From assembly GCA_030538705.1 (NCBI GenBank), contig JAUNTL010000003.1, positions 1 to 64,000 of the forward strand: a stretch of 64,000 bases of DNA, given 5' to 3'. The stretch comes from Paracoccus sp. (in: a-proteobacteria) (GTDB lineage: Bacteria; Pseudomonadota; Alphaproteobacteria; Rhodobacterales; Rhodobacteraceae). The notes beneath the pieces are model-generated. The model ran no database searches. It saw only the letters and a program-made list of their open reading frames with translations, and was not told the origin of the DNA. Of this stretch, positions 8,345 through 17,460 are shown piece after piece. Each line of letters opens with the position of its first letter. Position 1 is the first letter of the stretch. A program made the position numbers and the translations under genes.

Positions 8345-8944
8345 ATGGCCTTCACCCTTCCCGATCTGCCCTATGCCCATGACGCCCTTGCCGGGTCGGG
8401 CATGTCGAAAGAGACGATGGAGTATCACCACGACATCCACCACAAGGCCTATGTGGACAACCTCAACAAGCTGATTGCCGACACCGAATGGGCCGAAAAA
8501 TCGCTGGAGGAGATCGTGCGCGGCACCTATCAGCCCGGTGCGGTGGCGCAAAACGGCATTTTCAACAATGCCAGCCAGCATTGGAACCACACCCAGTTCT
8601 GGGAGATGATGGGCCCCGGCCAGACCGCCATGCCCGGCGCGCTGGAGGCCGCGATCACCGAATCCTTCGGCAGCGTTGACAAGTTCAAGGAAGAATTCGC
8701 CGCCGCCGGTGCCGGTCAGTTCGGCTCGGGCTGGGCGTGGCTGGTCAAGGATGGCGACGGCAGCCTGAAAGTCACCAAGACCGAAAACGGCGTCAATCCG
8801 CTGTGTTTCGGTCAGACCGCCCTGCTGGGCTGTGATGTGTGGGAGCATTCCTACTACATTGATTTCCGCAACAAGCGTCCAGCTTATCTGTCCAACTTCT
8901 TGGACAAATTGGTAAATTGGGAAAACGTCGCGTCGCGCCTCTGA
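8345..8944 (+). CDS. sodB: Iron-type superoxide dismutase
   Basis: 199 residues. The ATG at 8345 is preferred over the one at 8336 because GAAAGG (8330-8335) touches the earlier ATG but lies 9 bases before the later one. The product converts superoxide to peroxide and oxygen. Metal ligands are visible: His in 'YHHDIHHKAYVDNLN', His in 'SQHWNHTQFW', and Asp and His in 'DVWEHSYYIDF'. The Gln of 'NASQHWNH' at the position typical of Fe enzymes, and the lack of a Gln-Asp pair before the third ligand, favour iron over manganese, though cambialistic use cannot be excluded. Monocistronic, with a good terminator at 8967. Confidence 0.95.
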   Translation: MAFTLPDLPYAHDALAGSGMSKETMEYHHDIHHKAYVDNLNKLIADTEWAEKSLEEIVRGTYQPGAVAQNGIFNNASQHWNHTQFWEMMGPGQTAMPGALEAAITESFGSVDKFKEEFAAAGAGQFGSGWAWLVKDGDGSLKVTKTENGVNPLCFGQTALLGCDVWEHSYYIDFRNKRPAYLSNFLDKLVNWENVASRL

Positions 8945-8966
8945 GCTGGCCCGACCGGAAAGCCAC

Positions 8967-9001
8967 GGCCCTTGGCGGATACCCCCGCCGAGGGCCTTTT
9001 T
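8967..9001 (+). terminator. Rho-independent terminator after sodB
   Basis: The arms GGCCCTTGGCGG and CCGCCGAGGGCC form a 12-bp stem with one G-T pair around a short loop, followed directly by TTTTT. It lies 23 bases after the sodB stop and isolates sodB from the autotransporter gene. Confidence 0.85.
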
Positions 9002-9064
9002 CGGTCGCATCGGGCGTCAGGATTTGTTAACGCTTTGCGCGGTGACAGAACCCGAGAGATCGAC

Positions 9065-12000
9065 ATGCGACCCAGCGCCCAGCCGACCCCCGAGACCGCC
9101 CGCCCTGCAACCGGCCATGCCCTCGGTCGTCCGCGTCCTGTGCGACTGCCCGCAGTCATGCGACGGATGCGCGGGCTTTACCTGACCACGGCGCTTGTGG
9201 CGGTGGGCTGGGCATTGCTGACGGCGCCGGGTGCTGCGCAGGACTTGCGGTTGAATCCGGGCGCCCTGGATGCGGGCGACATTACCGTTGACTGGAACAC
9301 CACCGATCTTTTCTGGCAGCAGGGGACCGGAAACGGACAGCCCCAGATCGCGTTCTCGCAGGGGGCGTCGGCCGGGCTTTACAATTATGGTGGCCGGACG
9401 ATCACCCTGAACATGACCGAGAGCATGACGGTCGCAGATGTCAGCGTTTATTCGGCGGCAACATCCTACGTCATCACCGGCGAGGCGGGCACGGTGCTGC
9501 GCGGCAACGGGGACGCGCTGACCTTCAGGTTCGAGCAGAACAACGCCTATACGGTTACGGTCGATGCGATGATCGCGGGCGATATCACGCTGGCATCGGC
9601 CACCGCAAACAGCGCCAGCAACGGTTCGACCGTTATTTACGCAGGCACGACGGCAGCCGCCGGGGCGCCCGACGGCGTCGGAACCGTCACGATCAGCGGC
9701 GAAACGACGCTGAATGTCACAGGGCATCTGGAAGCCGCAGGTGGCGTCCAGATGGGCAGGCGCGGCGGCATACTTTGGGTCGAGGGCACCGTCATAGCCG
9801 ATGTCTCGCGCAGCATCGACGGGGAGCAGGCGACCCTTGACGGCAATCTTACCATCGGGACAAGCGGCAGATTGCAAGGCAATGTCAGCGGGATGCGCAG
9901 CACCATCGTCCGGGGAGGGGGCGTGCTGACGGGGCGGCTGAGCGTGGCGGCCAATCTTGGCCAGAACACGCCCGGCATGGCAATTGTGCGTGACGGGGCG
10001 CGTCTTGGCGCGCTGACCAACAACGGCATGACCACCGTGGTCGGCACGGTAACTGTTGCGGCGGACCCGGTGCTCGGGGCGCCTGACGGCCTCGCGGCGG
10101 TGCGGGGCGCCGGAACCTTCAGGGCCGCGGCAGGCGGTGCCACGATGGTCGTGACCGGCGGGTTTCGTGGCCTCGAAGGCGCATTGCTTGACGGAGGCAC
10201 GAATTCGCTGACCCTCAGTGCCGACACCATCCAGCTTGACACCGGGGTTACCGTTCAGAATGACGTGCGCCTGCACGGCACATTGTCGCTCGGCAACACG
10301 ATCACGCTGGACGACGATGACACGCTGATCGGCGCGCTGACCGTGATGGATGGTGGTAACGTGACGCTGTCGCAGGCCAATCTGGACCGGGGCGGCGCGG
10401 ATATTGTCGTCGAAAACAATGCTGCGCTGAATTTCGGCGGCAATGTCACCAATATCGGCGCGCTGACAACTGCGGGCACCATGACGGTGAGGGTGGGGAA
10501 CAGCGTCACGGCGAATACGCTTGCGGTCGATGGCGGCACCACGACGGTGCGCGGCGATCTGTCGGCGGCCGTCACGGTCAATGCGCCCGGCGCGGTGATT
10601 GTGACCTCCGGCGGCCAGATCACACAGACGGGTGGCAATGCCTATCTGAACCTTGGCCACACGGATATTCAACAGGGCGGTCAGATCACCGGCGATGTGA
10701 CGACCAGCGGCAGCCTGTCGCTGGGCGGAACGGTCGCGGGTATGGTTCTGGTGACGGGCGCCGCCGCCACCTCGACGGTCAGCGTCACCTCGGGCGAGGC
10801 GCGGGTCAGCACCATGCGTGTCGAGGGCGGCACGGTGAAGATCGACACGGCTCAGCAGTTGCGCGTCAACGCCCATACGCAAGTCGTTGTCGACGGCGGC
10901 AACTGGGAGCAGAGCGGGCTGCTGCGCGGGCCGGATGGTATGATCTCCAATGTCGGCATCGACCTGATCTCTGGCACGGTCACAATCGACCGCGGACTCG
11001 GCACGGCGGCCGTTGCCGGCAACATCAACGCGACTGGCGGCACGCTGACCATAAATGCGCGCATCAACGGCGATGTGCATATTGCGACCGACGCGACGCT
11101 GGCCGGGGCTGTAAGCGGACCCAATGACAGCCCGGTCCTGCGGACGCTGAGCTTTGCGGCGGGCGTGACGGATTACACGGCCACGACCTCGGCTAATCTG
11201 AACGTCGGACTGCTGAACATGACGGGGGGCCGTTTCTCGGTCGGCCATGCGCTGACCGTGCAGGGTGCGGCAGGCTCGCATATTTCCGGCGGCGTGCTGA
11301 CCGTCACCGGCAGCGTATCCGGGCCGATGGAGGTTTCGGGTGGCGGACAACTGCATCTGGACGGCGGCAGTCTGGGCGCGGTGACGAATACGGGGCAGGC
11401 GACCCTTCGCGGCGCGATGGCCAGCCTCGACAACCTGCTGGGCGGCGATGTCACGGTTTCGGGCGGCAGCCTGACGCTGACCGATCTGGCGCAGATGGAC
11501 AATCGCGGCAGCCTGACCATCGAGGCGGACGGCGTGCTGGTCACGCCGGGCGGGCTGCTGAACCGGGGAACCCTGGTGCTGGACGGCACTGCGGGCGCTG
11601 TAACGAACCGGAACGACCTGCAGGTCCGGGCGGGTGCCGATGCGACCTTGGCCTCGCTGACCAACAGCGGCACCGTGGAAGTCCTGCGCAGCGGCGTTTC
11701 GGGCAGCTTGAGGATCACCAGTGGCGAGTTGGTCAACTCCGAGGGCGCCACAAACGGAACCGTCGATGTGGCGGGCAAGCTGAACGCCACGGTCAAAGGC
11801 GGTGACGTGACGCTGCGCGCGACGGGCGAGATCACGGGCGGCGTCACCACCACAACCACCGGGACCGCCGATCTGCGCGGCACCATCAGCGGCATCGTCG
11901 ATGTGTCGGGCCAGACCACCCTGACCGGCACCGCCGGCGGGCTGATCGCGCGCGACGGCACCGTGCAACTGGTGGATCGCGGCGCGCAGGGCAATGCCGC

Positions 12001-15000
12001 CGATGTGACACTGACCAGTTTCGACAATCGGGGCGCTGTCGTCACGATCGAGGGCGATGCGCGTGTGCGCGTCGCGGACACGGCCACCAACACCGCCGGC
12101 ACGCTGAATGTGGACGGTGTGCTGGATGTGGGGTCGGCCACGAACGGTCTTGTCAACGCCGGCACCGGCACCGTCATCAGCACCGGCAGCATCGTCGGGA
12201 CGCTGCAAAACGACAATCGGGCCACGCTGGAGGGGGCGCTTGGCCGCCTTGTCGGCACGGGCGCGACCGAGCTTTCGGGCGATCTGGCCCTCGGCATGGC
12301 GGTGCTGGATGATGACGCCGTCCTGACGGTCGGCACGCATATCCTGACCCTGAGCAATGCTGCGGGCGTGACGCTGAACGATGACGCAAAGATGACGGTT
12401 GCCGGCGGGCAGGTCAGCGGCGCGGGCGGCATCACGCTGAACGGCGCCTCCGAATTGACGATCAGCGGCGACGGCCGGGTGGACCGCGACGTCACCATCA
12501 CCAGCAGTAACGCAACCGTGCGGCTTGACGCCAGCACTATCGGTGGCACCGTCAGGAATGCCGGCACGCTGGAGGTTTCCGGCATATCGCAGATCACGGG
12601 CGATCTGGTGAATGACGGCACGCTGCGGCAAGGTGCCCCCGGATCGGCGCTGACGATCACGGGCAGCCTGACATCCCACGGGATCATCAGATCCAACGGT
12701 CATGGTCCCTTTGTCGTGAATGCCGGTGAACTGGTGTTTGTCGATTATGGCGGCCTCGACAGCGAGGTGATCCTCAATGGTGACATGATCGTCTTGAACA
12801 CGGTGGACGTGAATCATGCCCTGGACATCACCGGCAATGCCCGCGTCGTGGCCCCTGACGGGCGTCTGAATCTGAACGCCGTGATGACCGTGACCGCAGG
12901 CAGCCTGGGCGGCAATGTCGTCAATGCCGGCACGGTCAATATCGACGGCAGCGTGGGCGGCACGCTGACCTTTCTTGCCGGGGCGGCGCCCGGCGGTGGC
13001 GTCTATGCCGAGGGCAGGTTCACCAATACCGATACGGGTGTGCTGAACTCGACCGGGACGATCAACGGCTTTGTCGATAACAGCGGCAGGGCCGATCTTT
13101 CGGGCTATGTCCGCGAGGTCATCAACCGGGACGGCGGCACATTGACCATCGGCGCGGGTCTGGTGCTGGACAGCGACGCGGTCCTGCGCAACCAGAACGG
13201 CGGCATATTCCATCTGGGTGGTGCCGGAGCGGCCGAGGGCGCCACGCTGAACGCGGACCTGCAAAATGCGGGCACGGCCTTTGTGAACGGTCAGGCCGAG
13301 GGCGTCCTCAACACGCTGACCGGCGTGATGACCATTCAGGGGGCCGGGCTGTCGGCGGCGTCCTTTACCAACAATGGCGTTGTGACCGTTCAGCAGAACG
13401 CCACGCTGTCGCTGACCGATCCGAACGCCATCATCATCAACGCCGGTCCCCCGGCGCAGCGCGCGCAGATGCAGGTTGCCGGTTCGGTCACCAATCAGGT
13501 GAACAACAGCGGCATCCTGACATTGCAGGCGACCGGCAACATCGCGCGGGTTCAGAACAACAGCGGCGCGACCTTTTATCTGGGCGGGCATGTCGCCGCT
13601 CTGGTCGATAACCGCATCGGGGGCACGGTCGAGGTTCGGGGCACCACGGGCCGGGCCGGGCAGGTGGACAATGCCGGGACCATGACGATCGCGTCTACGG
13701 CGGCGCTGACCGTCGATACCGTGCTGACCAATACCGCCACGGGCGAGCTGACCTCCAGCGGCAATCTGAAGGCGCAGCAGGTTCAGAACGATGGCCGCGC
13801 CTGGCTGTCAGGCAGGCTGGACGGCGCGCTGACAACCGGCGCGGCCAGCACGACCACGCTGCGCGGAGCGTTGCAGATCACCGGCGCGGTCGAGAACAAC
13901 GGCACGATGCTCGTCGTCACCGGCAGCACTGTTACCGCGAATCAGGCGGTCGTGAACAATCTGGGCATGACCGTTCAGACCGGCGCGGTCCTGCGCGCGA
14001 ATGGCGGGCTGACGAATACGGCCTCGCCGCGATCGTTGCAGATCTCGGGTCAGGTCGTGGGGGCGGTCGGGAATTCGGGCACCCTGCGCATGACCAGCGT
14101 TCAGGGCGCCGCCCCCGCGACGATCAGCGGCGTGTTGACCAACACCGGCACCGCAACCCTTGCGGGTCGTGTGAACCGGCTGGTGAACCAGGGTGCTGGC
14201 CGCGCCATCGTGGCGCAGGATCTGACGCTGGGCAGCACGCTGAACAATGGCACGATGCAGGTCAATCAGGGTGTCACGCTGACGCTGACACAGGGCAGCA
14301 ACAACCATGTCACGCGCGGCACGCTGACGGTGCGCGGCACTGTGACCGGCGCGCTGGCGCAGACTGCCGGCACGGTGAACATCTTGCAGGGCGGCACGCT
14401 GTCGCATCTGACCATCGCGCAGGGGGCGCGGACCAACCTTCAAGGCAACGGCACGCTGTCGGAGGCCGTGAACCGCGGCACGATCAGCGTAAGCGGGCAG
14501 GGCAACCGGGTCGGCACCGTGACCAACGAAGGCACGCTGAGCATTGCCGGCAGCGGTCGGCTGGTGATCGGGCAGCGCATCGACAATGCGGCGGGCGCCA
14601 CGGTGACTCTGGCGGCCGGGGGCCAGATGACCGGCGGGATGCTGGTGAACAGCGGTCGGGTCGTCTCGGCCGGGACCATCAGCCAGTTGACCAACCAGGC
14701 CGGGGGCTTTGCGCGGCTGTCCGGGAATGTCACGCAACTGCACAATTACGGCGATGTGCAGGTAGTCGGCGGCACGCGGCTGGTTTCGGGCAACCCGATC
14801 CAGATCTATGCGGGCGCCAGCATGAGCAACGCCGGCGATGTGCGCGCGCAAATTCTGGTGCACAAGGACGGCACGCTGAAATCGAACGGCATCCTGAGCG
14901 CGCTGGTCGAGAACCGGGGCACCGCCGAAATCGCCGGGCGTGCGGCAGTTGTCTCGAATGTCCAGGGCGGCACGCTGACCGTGACAGGTAATCTGAGCGC

Positions 15001-17326
15001 TACGCGGCTGGTGAATGCCGGCGTGATGCAGATCTCTGGCGGGGCCACCGTGAACACCGGCGGGCAGCCGGTCGCGAACCTGCGCGGCGCTGCGTTGACG
15101 CTGCAAAGCGGCACGACCATCCGCGGCCATCTGCTGAATGACGGCACCGTCTATCTGGGCGGAACCGTGACCGGCAATATCGACACCGATGGCGACATCA
15201 TCGGTCAGGGCGGTCGCGTCGGCGGCAATATCATCATCCGCCTTGCGGGCGATGTGACCGGCAGCTTTGAGCTGGGCGGCCAGATCCTGTTTGCCGAGAC
15301 AAACCGCGCACCGGCGCCCGGCGCGCCGCGTGTGATGATGGCGTCGGCTGCGAATCTGGCGGCTGCGCAGCGCCCGCCGGCAGCCCGGATCAGTCGCGGT
15401 GCCGACATTACGGCCGAAGGCGGGATGGTGATCCAGTCGGGTGCTGCGCTGGACATGTTCGGGCGCGTCACAACGGCGCAAACCGTCATCGAGGATGGCG
15501 GCTGGATGGACATTATGCGTCCCGGCGAATTGAACGGCGATCTGTTCACCGCGGGTCATCTGTTCCTGAACGGCACCATCACCGGCAATGTCTATTTCCG
15601 GGGCGGCACGATGAATTTCGGCGCCTATGGCACCATCGGGCAAACGGTGCAGATGCAGGCCGACGCGCGGCTGGCTGCGGGGCAGACCATGCGTTCGGGC
15701 GCGGTCGAGGTGCTGCGCGGCGTTACCTTCCAGCTTGACGGCAACGCAGCCGGGCACGTCCGCAACGAGGGCACCATCGCCTTTGGTGCCAATGCCGCAA
15801 CCGGCGCGCTGACCAATGCCGGCACCGTGTCGCTGGCCGTCCGCCGCGCGCAGGCCGACCGGCTGACCGTGAACGGCGCCGCCGTCAACAACGGCACCGT
15901 CGATCTGGCCGACGGCTTTGCAGGCGACGAGGTCGTCTTTGCCGGTGGTCTGCGGGGGCGCGGCGTTTACCGCCTCGATACCGACATGGCCGGGCAGGTC
16001 AGCGACAGCATCACCGTCACGGGCGGCGCGCTGCGCGGCAATCTGGTGATGGAGCTGAACGCCGTTGGCGCCATCGAGCCGGGCATTGGCCAGCGGGTCA
16101 CGCTGCTGAGCTATGACACCAGCTTTGGCGGGCGCGACGGCATGTTCACCTATCGGGTGGACAACCTCCCGGCACCATCGGACCGCGTGGTGCATATCGT
16201 GCGCGCCGATGATTCTGCGGGCGAAATCAACCTGTTTACCGCAGCAAACCCGGCAGTGGGGGCGATCTCGGGCAATATCGCGCTGACCCAAAGCCTGATC
16301 GGCGCCGTTATCAACCGACCCTCCAGCCCCTTTACGTCGGGTCTCGGCTTTGAGGACGAGAGCGCCTGCCGCCCCGGTGCATGGGGGCGCGTGATGGGCG
16401 GAAAGGCTACCGCCACCGGCGGCACGCGTGGCGGCGAGGTGGCCGATATTGGCCCGCTTAGCGTGGAAAGCACGATCGACGCTACCTATAGCGGCCTTCA
16501 GGTCGGGGGCGATTTCGGCTGCTATGACGGTCGTTTTGGCGACTGGACGGTGATCGCGGGCGCGATCCTTGGCGTCAACACCGGCGCGACCACGCAGCCG
16601 GTCTATGCCTTTGATCCCGGCACCGGGCAGGTTACGGATCTGATGACCTCGATCAACCGGGCCGATTTCGACCAGACCTATGGCGGTATCTACATCTCGG
16701 CTATCCGCGGGCCGTGGGTGGTTGACCTGCAACTGCGTCGCGAGCGCACGGCCTTCAGCCTCGACAACGAGGCGATGCCGGGCTTTCGCGGGCTGCAACT
16801 CGAAGACCCGGATTTCTCTTCGACATCGACGCGTTTCAGCGGCGCGCTGAGCTATTCGCATCAGTTGGGCAGCGACGACAGCCCCTGGGTCATTCGGCCT
16901 ATAGGCGGCTTTTCGTGGTCGCGCACCAGCACGGACGAGATCAGGTTCAAGGATGCGCGGTTGCAGATCGAGGACAGCACCAGCCGCATCGGCTTTGCCG
17001 GTGTGGGGGTCACGCGCACGCATCTGCCTGCGGACGGGCGCAGCGCGGTGACGCTGGCGGCGACGGCGACCTATTACAAGGACTTTTCGCGCATCACCAC
17101 CTCGACCTTCACGCTGTTCAACGCCGATGGGACCAGCAGCTCGCAGCGGCTGGAATCGGACAATCTGGGGGGCTATGGCGAGATCAGCCTTGGCGCCAGC
17201 TATGTCCGCCTGATGGAAAGCAACTGGCCCTTCAAGCAGATGAACGCCTCGATCCGGGTTGACGGGCGCAAGGGCAGCACCCTCGACAGCTACGGGATCA
17301 CGGGGCAGATCCGCTTTCAGTTCTGA
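9065..17326 (+). CDS. Giant type V autotransporter with beta-roll-like repeats
   Basis: About 2,753 residues from ATG 9065 (GAGAG 6 bases upstream). An alternative start at 9158 keeps only the signal peptide (MRRMRGLYLTTALVAVGWAL, probable cut after PGAAQ), and the longer open frame begins at 8972. The passenger (about residues 60-2430) is Gly/Thr/Asn/Val-rich and made of short irregular repeats of the type N-x-GT-[LVM]-x-[VI]-x-G ('VNAGTVNIDGS', 'DNAGTMTIAS', 'TNEGTLSIAGSG'), as in parallel beta-helix adhesins. The last ~315 residues from 'GAWGRVMGG' are an autotransporter beta-domain ending in an aromatic residue (IRFQF). Two cysteines, in ESACRPG and DFGCYDG, flank its first strands. Probably an outer-membrane adhesin or aggregation factor; the substrate is unknown. 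It is 134 bp upstream of tssK. Confidence 0.9.
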   Translation: MRPSAQPTPETARPATGHALGRPRPVRLPAVMRRMRGLYLTTALVAVGWALLTAPGAAQDLRLNPGALDAGDITVDWNTTDLFWQQGTGNGQPQIAFSQGASAGLYNYGGRTITLNMTESMTVADVSVYSAATSYVITGEAGTVLRGNGDALTFRFEQNNAYTVTVDAMIAGDITLASATANSASNGSTVIYAGTTAAAGAPDGVGTVTISGETTLNVTGHLEAAGGVQMGRRGGILWVEGTVIADVSRSIDGEQATLDGNLTIGTSGRLQGNVSGMRSTIVRGGGVLTGRLSVAANLGQNTPGMAIVRDGARLGALTNNGMTTVVGTVTVAADPVLGAPDGLAAVRGAGTFRAAAGGATMVVTGGFRGLEGALLDGGTNSLTLSADTIQLDTGVTVQNDVRLHGTLSLGNTITLDDDDTLIGALTVMDGGNVTLSQANLDRGGADIVVENNAALNFGGNVTNIGALTTAGTMTVRVGNSVTANTLAVDGGTTTVRGDLSAAVTVNAPGAVIVTSGGQITQTGGNAYLNLGHTDIQQGGQITGDVTTSGSLSLGGTVAGMVLVTGAAATSTVSVTSGEARVSTMRVEGGTVKIDTAQQLRVNAHTQVVVDGGNWEQSGLLRGPDGMISNVGIDLISGTVTIDRGLGTAAVAGNINATGGTLTINARINGDVHIATDATLAGAVSGPNDSPVLRTLSFAAGVTDYTATTSANLNVGLLNMTGGRFSVGHALTVQGAAGSHISGGVLTVTGSVSGPMEVSGGGQLHLDGGSLGAVTNTGQATLRGAMASLDNLLGGDVTVSGGSLTLTDLAQMDNRGSLTIEADGVLVTPGGLLNRGTLVLDGTAGAVTNRNDLQVRAGADATLASLTNSGTVEVLRSGVSGSLRITSGELVNSEGATNGTVDVAGKLNATVKGGDVTLRATGEITGGVTTTTTGTADLRGTISGIVDVSGQTTLTGTAGGLIARDGTVQLVDRGAQGNAADVTLTSFDNRGAVVTIEGDARVRVADTATNTAGTLNVDGVLDVGSATNGLVNAGTGTVISTGSIVGTLQNDNRATLEGALGRLVGTGATELSGDLALGMAVLDDDAVLTVGTHILTLSNAAGVTLNDDAKMTVAGGQVSGAGGITLNGASELTISGDGRVDRDVTITSSNATVRLDASTIGGTVRNAGTLEVSGISQITGDLVNDGTLRQGAPGSALTITGSLTSHGIIRSNGHGPFVVNAGELVFVDYGGLDSEVILNGDMIVLNTVDVNHALDITGNARVVAPDGRLNLNAVMTVTAGSLGGNVVNAGTVNIDGSVGGTLTFLAGAAPGGGVYAEGRFTNTDTGVLNSTGTINGFVDNSGRADLSGYVREVINRDGGTLTIGAGLVLDSDAVLRNQNGGIFHLGGAGAAEGATLNADLQNAGTAFVNGQAEGVLNTLTGVMTIQGAGLSAASFTNNGVVTVQQNATLSLTDPNAIIINAGPPAQRAQMQVAGSVTNQVNNSGILTLQATGNIARVQNNSGATFYLGGHVAALVDNRIGGTVEVRGTTGRAGQVDNAGTMTIASTAALTVDTVLTNTATGELTSSGNLKAQQVQNDGRAWLSGRLDGALTTGAASTTTLRGALQITGAVENNGTMLVVTGSTVTANQAVVNNLGMTVQTGAVLRANGGLTNTASPRSLQISGQVVGAVGNSGTLRMTSVQGAAPATISGVLTNTGTATLAGRVNRLVNQGAGRAIVAQDLTLGSTLNNGTMQVNQGVTLTLTQGSNNHVTRGTLTVRGTVTGALAQTAGTVNILQGGTLSHLTIAQGARTNLQGNGTLSEAVNRGTISVSGQGNRVGTVTNEGTLSIAGSGRLVIGQRIDNAAGATVTLAAGGQMTGGMLVNSGRVVSAGTISQLTNQAGGFARLSGNVTQLHNYGDVQVVGGTRLVSGNPIQIYAGASMSNAGDVRAQILVHKDGTLKSNGILSALVENRGTAEIAGRAAVVSNVQGGTLTVTGNLSATRLVNAGVMQISGGATVNTGGQPVANLRGAALTLQSGTTIRGHLLNDGTVYLGGTVTGNIDTDGDIIGQGGRVGGNIIIRLAGDVTGSFELGGQILFAETNRAPAPGAPRVMMASAANLAAAQRPPAARISRGADITAEGGMVIQSGAALDMFGRVTTAQTVIEDGGWMDIMRPGELNGDLFTAGHLFLNGTITGNVYFRGGTMNFGAYGTIGQTVQMQADARLAAGQTMRSGAVEVLRGVTFQLDGNAAGHVRNEGTIAFGANAATGALTNAGTVSLAVRRAQADRLTVNGAAVNNGTVDLADGFAGDEVVFAGGLRGRGVYRLDTDMAGQVSDSITVTGGALRGNLVMELNAVGAIEPGIGQRVTLLSYDTSFGGRDGMFTYRVDNLPAPSDRVVHIVRADDSAGEINLFTAANPAVGAISGNIALTQSLIGAVINRPSSPFTSGLGFEDESACRPGAWGRVMGGKATATGGTRGGEVADIGPLSVESTIDATYSGLQVGGDFGCYDGRFGDWTVIAGAILGVNTGATTQPVYAFDPGTGQVTDLMTSINRADFDQTYGGIYISAIRGPWVVDLQLRRERTAFSLDNEAMPGFRGLQLEDPDFSSTSTRFSGALSYSHQLGSDDSPWVIRPIGGFSWSRTSTDEIRFKDARLQIEDSTSRIGFAGVGVTRTHLPADGRSAVTLAATATYYKDFSRITTSTFTLFNADGTSSSQRLESDNLGGYGEISLGASYVRLMESNWPFKQMNASIRVDGRKGSTLDSYGITGQIRFQF

Positions 17327-17333
17327 GCCATCG

Positions 17334-17366
17334 CCCCGCCGGACCCGAAATCGGGAACCGGCGGGG
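17334..17366 (+). terminator. Strong hairpin between the autotransporter and tssK
   Basis: CCCCGCCGG (17334-17342) pairs with CCGGCGGGG (17358-17366). Inside it CCCGA pairs with TCGGG, giving a near-continuous 14-bp stem 8 bases after the autotransporter stop. There is no T-run, so this is either a Rho-type or mRNA 3'-end structure or a leader element of the T6SS transcript. A TTGACC (17378) follows, but I see no convincing -10 box. Confidence 0.5.
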
Positions 17367-17460
17367 TGGCTGCGGGCTTGACCCTGCGCAGCATCTGGGG
17401 CGAAGAGAGGCCCCGAGGATCTGCGCCAGACGCAGATCGCCACAGAAAGGGCCGGGCCGC

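Noticed and set aside
9017..13591. Minus-strand open frame of 1,524 codons opposite the autotransporter
   Set aside because: It is antisense to clear repetitive autotransporter sequence. The translation is His/Arg/Gln/Ala-rich, as expected of the complement of G+C-rich repeats, with no domain pattern.
17378..17406. TTGACC as a -35 box for tssK
   Set aside because: No acceptable -10 hexamer occurs at 16-18 bases; not enough to call a promoter.
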